A DNA stretch of 64,000 bases from Vreelandella salicampi (GCF_013415105.1 NZ_JACCDF010000014.1:1-64000), one strand, 5' to 3'; counted from the first letter of the stretch, positions 1 through 8,433 are shown. Program-made: numbers and translations. Notes: a model not told the origin generated them from the sequence alone.

Positions 1-2
1 AC

Positions 3-113
3 AAGCTGAACGATAGACCCAGAAAGCGGCTGGGATACCGAACCCCAGCCCAGGTGTTCTTAGGAGAATATTCAGGAGCACTAGAAACCGCGGGTGCTGC
101 ACTTATTAGTTGA
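3..113 (+). mobile_element. IS30-family transposase, C-terminal fragment
   Basis: An open frame enters from the left edge and reads 36 residues to a TGA at 111-113. It contains the C-terminal signature of IS30-type DDE transposases (LNDRPRKRLGYRTPAQVF). The rest of the transposase lies outside the window. The disrupted nhaC frame resumes at once downstream, so the right inverted repeat of the element probably overlaps the transposase stop codon, at about 85-120. The repeat cannot be proven here because the other end of the element is not visible. Confidence 0.8.
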
Positions 114-115
114 AT

Positions 116-445
116 TCAGGAACCGTAATAAATCAGCGAAGGAATAGTGCCGGAAGCAATCCAGCTGGCTACCAATACCCCCACCATCATCAGGATCAGC
201 ATGGGCAACATGGCAATCTCACAGCCATAAAGAATACCTTTCTGGATATCCTGCCAACTGAAGCCAGATACTAGCGCGATGATGGCACAGACCACGATGG
301 CAAAGATCAAAGAGATGTGAGTCACCCAGTCTTCGCCCAGCAGAAAGATCTGCGCAAACATCATGAAGCATAAGAAGCCAATACCGATAAGCGCCCCAAT
401 AAATGAAGGGCGTTTGTCCGCGTCGTTCGTATTTATCGTTGACAT
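116..445 (-). pseudogene. nhaC: Truncated NhaC-family Na+/H+ antiporter (N-terminal part)
   Basis: The first 109 residues of an NhaC-like antiporter are present: a short polar N-terminus, two hydrophobic helices (IGFLCFMMFAQIFLL and ISLIFAIVVCAIIALVSGFSW) and the NhaC-like stretch GTIPSLIYYG. The frame then meets the end of an IS30 element and stops at 116-118. Family members are about 450-500 residues, so roughly three quarters are missing. The start at 445 has a good ribosome site (AAGGAG, 7 bases upstream); a longer open frame reaching 604 lacks one. Whether the remainder survives beyond the element is not visible. It is on the same strand as the catabolic operon but has its own 297-base leader. 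Confidence 0.8.
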
Positions 446-585
446 GTAATTCTCCTTATTTAGGAGTTTGTATTTTTTGCCGCTACCAACGCGGCGCTCA
501 GTTGCCCTTTTTCTGGTAAGACGTGAGTGCGTTGTTTGAAATAAACCACAAGCGCGCACGGCAATACCGTCAATTGGGCGTCGGC

Positions 586-599
586 GTGTGATGGCGCAC
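586..599 (-). promoter_or_regulatory. Palindromic operator, GTKCG-NYAN-CGMAC type (nhaC leader)
   Basis: Read on the minus strand the site is GTGCGCCATCACAC, one base off the consensus derived from the other copies in this window. It lies 141 bases upstream of the nhaC start. The same single change (CGCAC to CACAC) occurs in the copy at 44275-44288. Confidence 0.5.
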
Positions 600-742
600 A
601 GCATTGATTTTTTTGTTGTGCGCGATCGAACGAAGGTGAACGTGGCGTAAGGTTCGCTTGGTTAAAAGCGACTCCATTTTTATTATTGCGTCCAGCGGTA
701 TGATCTAGGCGCCACAAATTATTGAGGCGCCCGATGGTCTAA

Positions 743-1933
743 CTAACAGCGTTCTAAAATAATGGCGACTCCTTGCCCGCCGCCAATGCAGGCTGCCGCG
801 CAGCCGTAGCGCTGCTGGCGGGCTTGTAAAACTCGACCAAGCGTCCCAGCAAGGCGGATGCCGGTCGCACCTAGCGGGTGCCCCAGCGCCATAGCGCCGC
901 CCCAGATATTGACGTTTTCGGGATCAAGAGAAAGCTCACCCATGGCATGCAGCGGTACAGCGGCGAAGGCTTCGTTGATTTCCCATACGGCGATGTCTTG
1001 AGGTGTCAGCTGCGCCTGTTTCAGCGCGCGCTGAATGGCAGCGGCGGCTCCGGCACCCATCTCCTCCGGCTTGACGCCGCAGTCAGCGATGGCCACAACG
1101 CGTGCTAAGGGGCTAATTCCGTGCTGGCGCATGGCCGGTTCCGATATCAGTAGCGTGGCGGCGGCACCGGAGGTCAGCGGGGAGCTGTTGCCTGCCGTCA
1201 CTACGCCTCCCTCCATGAATACCGGGTCTAGCCCTGCAAGGCGCTCAGCGCTGGTATCCGCGCGGATGTTGCTGTCCGCGCTGACCGGTTCGCCTGCCGA
1301 GTTATTCAGGGTTAAACGTTCGCCATCGAAATGGCCCGCCGCATCGGCTTTGGCGGCACGCTGATGGGAGCTTAGAGCAAGGGCGTCCATCGCCTCGCGA
1401 GAGATACCCGCCGTCTTAGCCAGCCGCTCGGCAGTCAGCCCCATGTTGAGCACCACGTCCAGCGCCAGCCAATCAGCTTTTTGCAGATCCGGTGGGCTGG
1501 TCAGCACTCCCTCTTTGAACAGTGCCGGGCCCATGGGCACGCGGGTCATATTTTCCACCCCGCCGGCCATGCCAATGTCGACGGCACCGGCCTGAATTTC
1601 CCGTGCGGTGTTGCGTAGCGCGGCAAGGCCGGAGCCACACTGCTGATCAATCTGTCGGGTCGCGCATGACTGACCCCGTGGCCCTAAACGCTCAGCAAGC
1701 CATAGTGGGTAACGCCCGCCAAAGCCCCACTGCTCTTTCACCGGCAAAGCGCAGCCAATGCTCAAATCTTCCACCGCCGCACCGTCGATACCGCTGCGTG
1801 CCAGTAGGCCGTCGATCACACTGGCCAGCAGGGCATCGCTGCGCGTGTCGGCCCAAGAATCGACCTCGGGTTTGCGGGGATGCGCGCGGCTGAAGGCGCT
1901 ACGCGCATAGTCGGCGAGATACACGTTTCTCAT
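743..1933 (-). CDS. Thiolase (acetyl-CoA C-acyltransferase)
   Basis: This 396-residue protein has the full thiolase layout: nucleophilic Cys99 in DQQCGSGLAA, the histidine loop GHPLGATG near residue 350, and the C-terminal catalytic cysteine in CIGGGQG near 382. Thiolases cleave 3-oxoacyl-CoA to acetyl-CoA and a shortened acyl-CoA, or run in reverse. It is the last intact gene of a leftward cluster, 61 bases after the M20 gene, with its own AGGAGA ribosome site 8 bases before the ATG. Placed behind an aminotransferase and a CoA-transferase, a degradative role releasing acetyl-CoA is likely. The exact substrate cannot be told from sequence. Confidence 0.92.
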   Translation of the reverse strand: MRNVYLADYARSAFSRAHPRKPEVDSWADTRSDALLASVIDGLLARSGIDGAAVEDLSIGCALPVKEQWGFGGRYPLWLAERLGPRGQSCATRQIDQQCGSGLAALRNTAREIQAGAVDIGMAGGVENMTRVPMGPALFKEGVLTSPPDLQKADWLALDVVLNMGLTAERLAKTAGISREAMDALALSSHQRAAKADAAGHFDGERLTLNNSAGEPVSADSNIRADTSAERLAGLDPVFMEGGVVTAGNSSPLTSGAAATLLISEPAMRQHGISPLARVVAIADCGVKPEEMGAGAAAAIQRALKQAQLTPQDIAVWEINEAFAAVPLHAMGELSLDPENVNIWGGAMALGHPLGATGIRLAGTLGRVLQARQQRYGCAAACIGGGQGVAIILERC

Positions 1934-1994
1934 GAGTGGGTCTCCTGGTTATCTGACATGCGCGCCCAGCGATGGATGAACAAGGCATAAGTGG

Positions 1995-3212
1995 TTAGCA
2001 CGTGGCGGATTGAGCCGATGTCGACGCACTCATCACGCCGTGAATGCGCTGGGCGATTGGGCCGTAACAGGTACCGTTGATATCACCGGAAACGTGGAAA
2101 GCCCGTAGGTCAGTGGTGCAGGTGGAAACATAATGGGCAGGCGGTTCGCCCAGTAGCGCTTCGTGACATTCCGATAGCAGCCGGATGCCTGGGGTATCGA
2201 GATCGACCACATGCCCTTCTGAACGAAAGCCGTGGAAGCTCACCTTGGGCGGTGGCGTGGCGTCGTCAATCTCGGCGTGTCGGGCCATCAGGGTGTCGCG
2301 GACCCGCTGCATGGCATCCTCCGGTGACATGCCGGGTGGGAAGCCAACTCGCCCTTCGAGAATGGCGTGGGCTGGCACGCTGGAGGCCCAATTGCCTGCA
2401 TCCACCCGGCCAACGCTAAGGTTGAACGGGTGAGGATGGTCAACGTAAAGCGCAGGCCGGGGTAGATCGTTCATCTCTGCTTCTAGCGCTTTCAGCGCTG
2501 GTAAATATTGCTGCAGAGATTCAATCACATTGCGCCCTGCGGATGGTTCAAGCACATGGGCAGGCACGCCATCCAGGCGCATACGGAACCACAGTACGCC
2601 TACCTGCCCGGCATAGATCTGGGCGCCAAATGGTTCCGGGATCAGTACAAAGTCGCCGCTATACCCCTGATGCAGGCACGCCAGCGCGCCGTTGCCAGTA
2701 CACTCTTCTTCAATCACGGTTTGCAGGGTGAGCGGGAAGTTGATCTCGACGCCAGCCTTACGCACCGCCTCAACCGCCATCACCATGGCGGCAATACCGG
2801 CTTTCATATCGCCGGCCCCGCGGCCATATAACCAGCCATCTTTTTGCCAGGGCTCCCAAGGCGGGCGTGTCCACATGTCAGTGGGTTCGGCGGGCACCAC
2901 ATCGAGATGGCCGTTGAACACCAGATGCGGGCCCTGCGCGCCGGGGTTAAGGTCTGAAATCACATTGTAGCGACCCGCGCTGGACCACTCGGTGGGGGCG
3001 CGATGAGGGTGCTCATCAAACCCTGGGGCATCCAATGGCACACGGGTCACCGGCAGGCCCAGGCGTTCAAGGTGGCGCTCCATGGTCTCCAGTGCCCCCT
3101 GCTCCTGGCCGAGTACGCTATAGCCCCGCACCAGATCACTGGTCAGCTCCAGGGTGTCGTCCATCAAGGCTTCGCAGCAGGCAATGATGCGTTGTTCGGT
3201 CGCGTCGAGCAT
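1995..3212 (-). CDS. M20-family metallopeptidase / N-acyl amino acid deacylase (ArgE/DapE type)
   Basis: 405 residues with M20 di-zinc motifs: GHLDVVP (His and Asp ligands), GRGAGDMKAG (bridging Asp), the catalytic EEE run in VIEEECTGNG, and a late His in RIHGV. Relatives remove acyl groups from amino acids (acetylornithine, succinyl-diaminopimelate) or cut dipeptides. Its ATG overlaps the stop codon of the upstream CoA-transferase subunit (TAATG), so the genes are translationally coupled. In this operon it may release a free amino acid from an N-acylated precursor that the aminotransferase then uses; that is inference. No signal peptide, so cytoplasmic. Confidence 0.88.
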   Translation of the reverse strand: MLDATEQRIIACCEALMDDTLELTSDLVRGYSVLGQEQGALETMERHLERLGLPVTRVPLDAPGFDEHPHRAPTEWSSAGRYNVISDLNPGAQGPHLVFNGHLDVVPAEPTDMWTRPPWEPWQKDGWLYGRGAGDMKAGIAAMVMAVEAVRKAGVEINFPLTLQTVIEEECTGNGALACLHQGYSGDFVLIPEPFGAQIYAGQVGVLWFRMRLDGVPAHVLEPSAGRNVIESLQQYLPALKALEAEMNDLPRPALYVDHPHPFNLSVGRVDAGNWASSVPAHAILEGRVGFPPGMSPEDAMQRVRDTLMARHAEIDDATPPPKVSFHGFRSEGHVVDLDTPGIRLLSECHEALLGEPPAHYVSTCTTDLRAFHVSGDINGTCYGPIAQRIHGVMSASTSAQSATC

Positions 3213-3865
3213 TAGAACCTCCCCAAGCGTGATTCATTGATCAGCAGCGTGGCGTCGGTGACCTCGCGCAGTGCCTCAACGCTCAACCCTTCGGCGATTT
3301 CCACCACTTCAAGCCCCTCGGGCGTTACGTCCATAACGGCTTTTTCGGTGATAATGCGAGACACGCAGCGGCTGGCGGTCAGGGGTAACTGGCAACGGGT
3401 GAGAATCTTGGGGTTGCCGTGTTTGTCATTGTGCGAACACAGCACCACCAGCCGCGCCACTTTCTGGGCCAGCTCCATAGCGCCGCCAATGCCCGGCGAA
3501 AACTTGCCGGGGATTTTCCAGTTGGCCAAATTGCCCTCTTGATCCACCTCAAAGGCGCCCATAAAGGTGACATCGACACGACTGCGGCGGATCATCGCAA
3601 AGGACGTGGCGCTATCGAACACGCTGGCGCCCGCACGGGTGGTGATGTAAGCGCCGCCGGAGTCGATCATATCGATATCTGGCGCTTCGCCTTCGTGGCG
3701 TGGGCGACAGCCCAGCACGCCGTTTTCGGAATGCACCAACACATCCATGTCGTCGGGCAAGTAATGGAAAAGCCGTGTCGGCAGCCCGATACCTAGATTG
3801 ACGATCTGTCCGTCAATGACTTCACGGGCGGCACGGGTCAACATACGCTGCTGATCAGAGATCAT
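3212..3865 (-). CDS. 3-oxoacid CoA-transferase, subunit B
   Basis: 217 residues of the AtoA/ScoB type. The motif SENGVLG carries the glutamate that forms the acyl-CoA thioester intermediate, and GAFEVDQEGNLANW is a typical family stretch. The start at 3865 has an AAGGAG site and overlaps the end of the A-subunit gene by 11 bases; the stop overlaps the next ATG. The two subunits move CoA from a donor acyl-CoA (acetyl-CoA or succinyl-CoA) to a 3-oxo or short-chain acid in the cytoplasm. The neighbouring thiolase suggests the product is a 3-oxoacyl-CoA. Confidence 0.92.
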   Translation of the reverse strand: MISDQQRMLTRAAREVIDGQIVNLGIGLPTRLFHYLPDDMDVLVHSENGVLGCRPRHEGEAPDIDMIDSGGAYITTRAGASVFDSATSFAMIRRSRVDVTFMGAFEVDQEGNLANWKIPGKFSPGIGGAMELAQKVARLVVLCSHNDKHGNPKILTRCQLPLTASRCVSRIITEKAVMDVTPEGLEVVEIAEGLSVEALREVTDATLLINESRLGRF

Positions 3866-4556
3866 GGGGGCGAACTCCTTGTTGGCTGGACGCGCGGTCG
3901 ACCTGCACCACTTGGCTGATAAAAGCGCAGGGGGTATGAATGGTGTCGATAGGCAGGTCACCGGGTTCGTCGATGCGGTAGGTTTGCGCAATGACCCGCT
4001 CAGCGGCCATGGCCATCAAGGGGTTGAAATTGCTGGCCGTGGCGCGATAGATCAGGTTGCCATAGCGGTCGGCACGCTCGGCGTGAACCAGGGCAACATC
4101 GGCATGCAGAGCAGGTTCGATAGCCCACGTGCAACCCTCTATATTGATTTCACGGCGCCCTTCGGCTATTTCTGTACCTATCCCGATATCGGTGAGAAAG
4201 CCACCGTGGCCAACGCCTGCACAGCGAATTTTTTCCGCTAACAGTCCCTGGGGATGAAAAGTAACCTCCATCTCACCTGCATTCATGGCTTCAATGGCTG
4301 TTCGGTTCAGGCCTAGATGAGAGGTAATCAGGCGTTTAACACGGCCCGCCTCAATCAGCTTGCCAATCCCGATGCTGGGTTCATTGGCATCGTTTTTTAT
4401 CAGCGTCAGGTTACGCTGGCCGCTGGCGAGCAGCGCGTCGAGCAACGCAAAGGGCGTGCCCGGCGAGCCAAAGCCACCGACCATGATGGTCGCGCCATCA
4501 GGAATCTCGGCGATGGCCGCGTCAATGTCACAGACTTTCTGGTTCAGCAACGTCAT
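3855..4556 (-). CDS. 3-oxoacid CoA-transferase, subunit A
   Basis: 233 residues of the AtoD/ScoA type, with the glycine-rich oxyanion motif VGGFGSPGTP near residue 26 and downstream family motifs (GVGHGGFLT, VALVHAERADRYGNL). It begins 5 bases after the aminotransferase stop and runs 11 bases into the B-subunit gene, the usual A-B order. It forms the heterodimeric or heterotetrameric transferase with subunit B. Nothing suggests inactivation. Confidence 0.92.
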   Translation of the reverse strand: MTLLNQKVCDIDAAIAEIPDGATIMVGGFGSPGTPFALLDALLASGQRNLTLIKNDANEPSIGIGKLIEAGRVKRLITSHLGLNRTAIEAMNAGEMEVTFHPQGLLAEKIRCAGVGHGGFLTDIGIGTEIAEGRREINIEGCTWAIEPALHADVALVHAERADRYGNLIYRATASNFNPLMAMAAERVIAQTYRIDEPGDLPIDTIHTPCAFISQVVQVDRASSQQGVRPHDL

Positions 4557-4561
4557 GGCGT

Positions 4562-5929
4562 TCAGCTCTCCCTGGAGGGTTGTGCGTGCAGTGCAGAAGG
4601 CGGCGGCGTAGTAAGCGTTTGATCAAAACCCGCCATGGCGCGCTCCAGGCGCTCCAGCAGGGTGTCAACTTCATGGGCCTGAATGGTCAGTGGCGGGCAG
4701 ACAAGAAAGTGATCGCCGGCAATACCATCCAGGGTGCGGCGGGGGTAGATCAACAAGCCTTCCTGCTTGGCCAATGCCGTAATTTGGGCGAAACGGTTCT
4801 GCTCGGCAGGGAAAGGCTGGCGCGATTCGCCATCAGCAACCAGTTCGACGCCCCACAACAGGCCAGCGCCACGCACATGGCCGACCCAGTCGTAGCGCTC
4901 GGCAAGCTTGCGCAGCCCAGCTTCTAGTTGCGCGCCGCGCTGACGGGTATTTTCTAGCAAATTTTCGCGCGCAATGGCCTCGATCACTGCCAAGCCGGTG
5001 GCACAGGCCAGTGGGTTACCGGCATAGGTATGACCGTGTTGGAAGCCACCGCTGGCCATCACGGCCTCGACAATGTGGTTACGGGCGAGCATGGCGCCAA
5101 TCGGGTAGTAGCCAGCGCCCAACCCCTTGGCGGTGACCAAAATGTCCGGCACCACATCGTAATGCTGGCAGGCAAACCAAGTGCCTGTACGACCTATGCC
5201 GGTGAGCACTTCATCGGCAATCAGCAGGCAACCGAATTCATCGCACAGGGCGCGGATACCTTGCAGGTAGCGCTTGCCCAACAGCCGCGCCCCCGTACTG
5301 GCCCCGCCGATGGGCTCTAGTACAAAGCCAATCAGCGATTCAGGCCCGGCGGCTTCCATGGCCTCGCGGGTTTCAGCCAGTACGCGGTCGACGTGAGCAT
5401 CGTCATTGTCATCCTGATGACGATAAAAATCTGGCCCAGGCACTTTGATGGAGGCGTGGGTCATGCTGGTGAAAGGCGCTTCCAAGGGTTGATAGCCGGT
5501 CATGCCCAGCGCCCCCATGGTGCTACCGTGGTAAGACGGGCGTAGCGATACAAAGCGCTGGCGCTGGGGCTTGCCCAAGGCAAAAAAGTATTGCCGCGCC
5601 AGCTTGATAGCAGACTCGACCGCCTCGGAACCGCTGGAGATGAAAAACACCTTGCCGAGTTCATCGTTAAACAGCTCGACCAGTCGATGGCCTAGCGCGA
5701 CGGCGGGGGCACTCTCAAACTGGGTGCGATAGGTGAAGGCCACCTTGTCCATCTGGGCGAGCATGGCATCACGGATATCCTGGCGGCCGTGGCCAAGGTT
5801 GCAAGAGATGGCCCCGGAGCAGCCATCCAGATAATCCTTGCCCTGGGTATCCCAGAGCATGACGCCATCAGCGTGGCTGACTTCCGGCAAGGCAGGGCCT
5901 GTCTGGTAGAACAGCGGAGAGTCGATCAT
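4562..5929 (-). CDS. Class III PLP-dependent aminotransferase
   Basis: 455 residues. Visible motifs are the PLP phosphate site SSGSEAVESAIK, the ring-stacking region RPSYHGST, the cofactor-binding Asp in LIADEVLTGIGRTG, and the Schiff-base lysine in TAKGLGAGYYP (Lys268). Class III enzymes act on omega-amino acids, beta-amino acids or diamines. It is the first gene of the leftward operon, divergent from a LysR gene. The ATG at 5929 is preceded by a TTG that could also start it. If the substrate is a beta-amino acid, the product would be a 3-oxo acid, which is what the downstream CoA-transferase and thiolase would use; this pathway is inferred. Confidence 0.9.
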   Translation of the reverse strand: MIDSPLFYQTGPALPEVSHADGVMLWDTQGKDYLDGCSGAISCNLGHGRQDIRDAMLAQMDKVAFTYRTQFESAPAVALGHRLVELFNDELGKVFFISSGSEAVESAIKLARQYFFALGKPQRQRFVSLRPSYHGSTMGALGMTGYQPLEAPFTSMTHASIKVPGPDFYRHQDDNDDAHVDRVLAETREAMEAAGPESLIGFVLEPIGGASTGARLLGKRYLQGIRALCDEFGCLLIADEVLTGIGRTGTWFACQHYDVVPDILVTAKGLGAGYYPIGAMLARNHIVEAVMASGGFQHGHTYAGNPLACATGLAVIEAIARENLLENTRQRGAQLEAGLRKLAERYDWVGHVRGAGLLWGVELVADGESRQPFPAEQNRFAQITALAKQEGLLIYPRRTLDGIAGDHFLVCPPLTIQAHEVDTLLERLERAMAGFDQTLTTPPPSALHAQPSRES

Positions 5930-5991
5930 CAAGGTTTCCGTTTTTATGGTCTGGTGAAAAATCTCCTTTGCAGTCTAGGTAGGCTTGTTAC

Positions 5992-6005
5992 TATATTTCA
6001 ATATA
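5992..6005. promoter_or_regulatory. Inverted repeat in the aminotransferase/LysR intergenic region
   Basis: TATATT-TC-AATATA is a perfect 6-base-arm inverted repeat in the 109-base divergent promoter region. LysR-type regulators usually bind AT-rich dyads of this kind next to their own gene. It lies 63 bases before the aminotransferase ATG and 34 before the LysR ATG. Such a short AT-rich repeat can also arise as part of a promoter. Confidence 0.45.
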
Positions 6006-6038
6006 TGATCGTTTTTCGAATATCAATGAGTAAAAGTC

Positions 6039-6974
6039 ATGCCTGAAGTTACTGTTAACTCTTTGAAAGCATTGGTAACCTTCAAAACCTTGTTTGAGGT
6101 GGGGAGTGCCTCGGGCACTGCGCGGCTTTTGGGAATTACGCAATCCGGGGTTAGCCGCTCGCTAGCGCAATTGGAAGAAAACCTCGGCATTCAGCTTTTT
6201 TTGCGTGAAAAAAACCGCCTGATTGCTACCCCGGAAGCGCGTGAGCTATACGACGAAATCCTGCGCCTGATGGGCAATATCGAAGAATTGCGCCATAGCG
6301 TGCTGGCCTTGAAAGAATTTGGCACATCACGGCTACGTATTGCGGCCATACCCGGGCTGAGTTTTGGTTTTGTGCCGCAGCTGGTGGCGAGGCTACTGGC
6401 AGAGAATACTCATGTCAGCGTCAGTCTGGACATGATGTCGAGTCACGATGTGCAAGGTGCGGTTGAGTCCAGTCACGCCGATATTGGCTTTATCACCCTG
6501 CCATCGACCTCGCCGCAGCTTTTTACCGAGACGCTGCTGACCACCGATGCAGTATGTCTTGTGCCCGAAACGCACCCGCTTTGTGAGCGACAGGTGGTGG
6601 ATGTCAAGGATCTACGCGACCAGCATCTGGTGATCAGCAATCAGCCGAGTATCAGCACCAACCCGCTGCTGGAGCTGGTGACGGCTCATGACGTGAGAAT
6701 CGCAGGCAAGACCGAAGCCAATATCGGCACCATTACGTCCTTGGTAGCTAACGAAGTGGGCATTGCGGTAATCAACCCGATCACGGCCAATGACCAGTTA
6801 ACCCGTGAGGATCGGGTCAAGATATTGCCTTTTACACCGCGCATCTCCTTCAGCTTTGGCTTGGTTTATCGCGCTGAATGGCAGCAATCCAAAGTACTGG
6901 CATTTTTGCGAGACAGCGCTAAAAAACTGCTGGCGGAGGGGTACTACGGTCTTGATGATAAAATACAATCTTGA
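6039..6974 (+). CDS. LysR-type transcriptional regulator
   Basis: 311 residues. The N-terminal winged helix-turn-helix is clear (ALVTFKTLFEVGSASGTARLL, then ITQSGVSRSLAQLE), followed by a periplasmic-binding-like effector domain from about residue 92. The helix-turn-helix and the segment RLIATPEARELYDEI resemble regulators of the NocR/OccR branch, which sense amino-acid-derived compounds. It is divergently placed to the aminotransferase operon and probably activates it in response to a pathway intermediate. The ATG at 6039 has only a weak ribosome site. Confidence 0.9.
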   Translation: MPEVTVNSLKALVTFKTLFEVGSASGTARLLGITQSGVSRSLAQLEENLGIQLFLREKNRLIATPEARELYDEILRLMGNIEELRHSVLALKEFGTSRLRIAAIPGLSFGFVPQLVARLLAENTHVSVSLDMMSSHDVQGAVESSHADIGFITLPSTSPQLFTETLLTTDAVCLVPETHPLCERQVVDVKDLRDQHLVISNQPSISTNPLLELVTAHDVRIAGKTEANIGTITSLVANEVGIAVINPITANDQLTREDRVKILPFTPRISFSFGLVYRAEWQQSKVLAFLRDSAKKLLAEGYYGLDDKIQS

Positions 6975-7100
6975 TTCACTTCTGTGTCGTTTTATTAATC
7001 TATTGCGCTTATGTTAGTTGAGAGCGCAAATGTCGCCGGAGCTTTGCAATTACTGGTTCGTGGCGTCCTAACGCCGATAAGCAGAGGTCGTCGATAATAT

Positions 7101-7562
7101 ATGAGCATCAGGATTCAAGCCTTAGAACCACGATACATTCCCAAGCTTGCCGCATGGCATCAGGCAGAATGGGCGCATTTGGATAGATCTCTTGATGAGA
7201 CAACTCGGCAAGCAAGACTGGAAAAGCACTGCTCAACCACTAACCTACCGTCCACTTTTATCGCACTGGATGGCGATACCTTAGTTGGTGGCATCTGCTT
7301 GGTAGCGCACGATGTTCCCGACCGACCACAGTATTCTCCATGGATATCAAGAATCTATGTAGCAGAAGACCAACGCGGTAAGATGATCGGCAAGGCACTC
7401 ATCGACCATGCTAAAGAAGCGCTTCGTCAGCAGGGTCACGATGCGCTCTACTTAATCACACAAGACAAGGGTCCCTTCTACGCAAGGATAGGTTGGGTGA
7501 AAGTGGAAGACTACAGGCTCAATGAACACCCTATGGAAATTATGAGAATCATACTCAATTGA
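7101..7562 (+). CDS. GNAT-family N-acetyltransferase
   Basis: 153 residues with a GNAT core. Motif A is RIYVAEDQRGKMIGKALI, where QRGKMIG forms the acetyl-CoA pyrophosphate loop, and motif B follows in FYARIGWVKVEDY. The acceptor is unknown. A perfect 5-base-arm repeat, GGCGT-CCTA-ACGCC, sits at 7063-7076, 24 bases ahead of the ATG, and could be an operator. A strong terminator follows about 100 bases downstream. The gene stands alone between the LysR gene and a leftward small gene. Confidence 0.82.
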   Translation: MSIRIQALEPRYIPKLAAWHQAEWAHLDRSLDETTRQARLEKHCSTTNLPSTFIALDGDTLVGGICLVAHDVPDRPQYSPWISRIYVAEDQRGKMIGKALIDHAKEALRQQGHDALYLITQDKGPFYARIGWVKVEDYRLNEHPMEIMRIILN

Positions 7563-7667
7563 GTACGCCCAATGATCAAAGAGAACAGTTGTTTGATCAA
7601 GCGGCGTTAACGTAAGCGGTTGAAATATAAAGGTATTGGATTTAATTAATCAAGGAGGGCTAAATGA

Positions 7668-7705
7668 AAAACGGCCACTTAGCTAATCAGCAAAGTGGCC
7701 GTTTT
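7668..7705. terminator. Hairpin terminator, probably bidirectional
   Basis: A perfect 13-base stem (AAAACGGCCACTT / AAGTGGCCGTTTT) with a 12-base loop. Each arm carries an A or T run at its outside end, so it can work on both strands, ending the GNAT gene and the leftward small membrane protein gene. Confidence 0.8.
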
Positions 7706-7750
7706 ATTGTATTCAGCTTGAGCAAGCCGTTCTCGCTCATCCAGCCCAAC

Positions 7751-7969
7751 TCATCTGGGTCGATCACTGAACTCGCCCAGCTCTAGTTTACTCGGCTTAC
7801 GGTGCCAAGTTGCTATCGGCCCGCCTTGATCAACACCCGGGCTCAACGCCACCGCGTATAAGGCCAAGCCCACGGCTGCAAATAAGATTCTCGCGCTAAG
7901 CAAATCCTGAGCAGTGACAGCCAAGAGTAAAGCTATCGTTCCCATCATTAGGGCGAAAATGGATTTCAT
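7751..7969 (-). CDS. Small membrane protein of unknown function
   Basis: 72 residues: a short start (MKSIF), two hydrophobic segments (ALMMGTIALLLAVTA and ARILFAAVGLALYAVAL), and a polar basic tail ending in SDRPR. An AGGA sequence lies 6-7 bases before the ATG. The gene ends 46 bases from a bidirectional terminator. I do not recognise a family; the pattern fits an inner-membrane hairpin protein with both ends in the cytoplasm. Confidence 0.55.
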   Translation of the reverse strand: MKSIFALMMGTIALLLAVTAQDLLSARILFAAVGLALYAVALSPGVDQGGPIATWHRKPSKLELGEFSDRPR

Positions 7970-8027
7970 AACACGTCCTAGTTACGCCTCTTGGTCAGCT
8001 ATCATGTCGTCCTGGGGGCATATCGAT

Positions 8028-8055
8028 CCAGGATTCGAATCCTTGGTAGCCACCA
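8028..8055 (+). other. tRNA 3'-end-like sequence (possible attachment-site scar)
   Basis: The 28 bases contain a T-loop-like TTCGAAT followed by TTGGTAGCCACCA, the acceptor end of elongator-Met-like tRNAs. No matching 5' acceptor arm (GGCTAC-like), D arm or anticodon arm is present upstream, so it is not a tRNA gene. The position before the T-loop is A rather than the near-invariant G. Such fragments are left when integrative elements recombine at tRNA genes. The surrounding 7970-8173 holds no gene I can support. Confidence 0.35.
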
Positions 8056-8173
8056 TTCTTCGAGTACGATATTTCGTGGTATCACCACTCCTAATACGCC
8101 AGACAAATTTACCCTGATGCATTAGGGGTGGTGTTCATTAGTAGACTAACGATTTCTTTCATGCCGCCGGGGA

Positions 8174-8314
8174 TCATTCAAGATAGGCAGCATTTGCGTC
8201 CATGTAAGACAGTTGAAACCGCGCCCGTTCGCCCCAGAACGCCAGGACTTCAGCATCAAATGAAGTTGAATTTACGTTATCGAATGAATTAGATTCACGT
8301 TTCGTGGTTTTCAT
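8174..8314 (-). CDS. Small protein of unknown function (46 residues)
   Basis: An open frame MKTTKRESNSF...ANAAYLE with a ribosome site (AAAGGG, 8 bases before the ATG at 8314). A second in-frame ATG at 8320 is too close to that site. The C-terminal half (EVLAFWGERARFQLSYMD) looks like one amphipathic helix. A consensus-type palindrome lies 120 bases upstream at 8434-8447, at about the same distance as in front of other stress genes here, which supports expression. I do not recognise a family. Confidence 0.45.
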   Translation of the reverse strand: MKTTKRESNSFDNVNSTSFDAEVLAFWGERARFQLSYMDANAAYLE

Positions 8315-8433
8315 GGACATTACCCTTTATAGAATTGAATAATCACGCCTGCAGCGCACAGCGCAACGTCCTTGTTTAGGCATTCCTTTTGCCACGCTCA
8401 CCCTGAGGATGAACCTTACGGCTCGCATTCACT

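Noticed and set aside
706..731. GGCGCC...GGCGCC hairpin after the thiolase gene
   Set aside because: Short self-complementary arms without a T run; too weak to call a terminator.
7664..7786. A 40-codon frame with a good AAGGAGG site before ATG 7664
   Set aside because: Its first codons form the 13-base terminator stem, and it runs through the antisense end of another gene; composition looks random.
8028..8055. A complete tRNA gene
   Set aside because: Only the T-loop and acceptor 3' end are recognisable; 5' acceptor, D and anticodon arms are absent.
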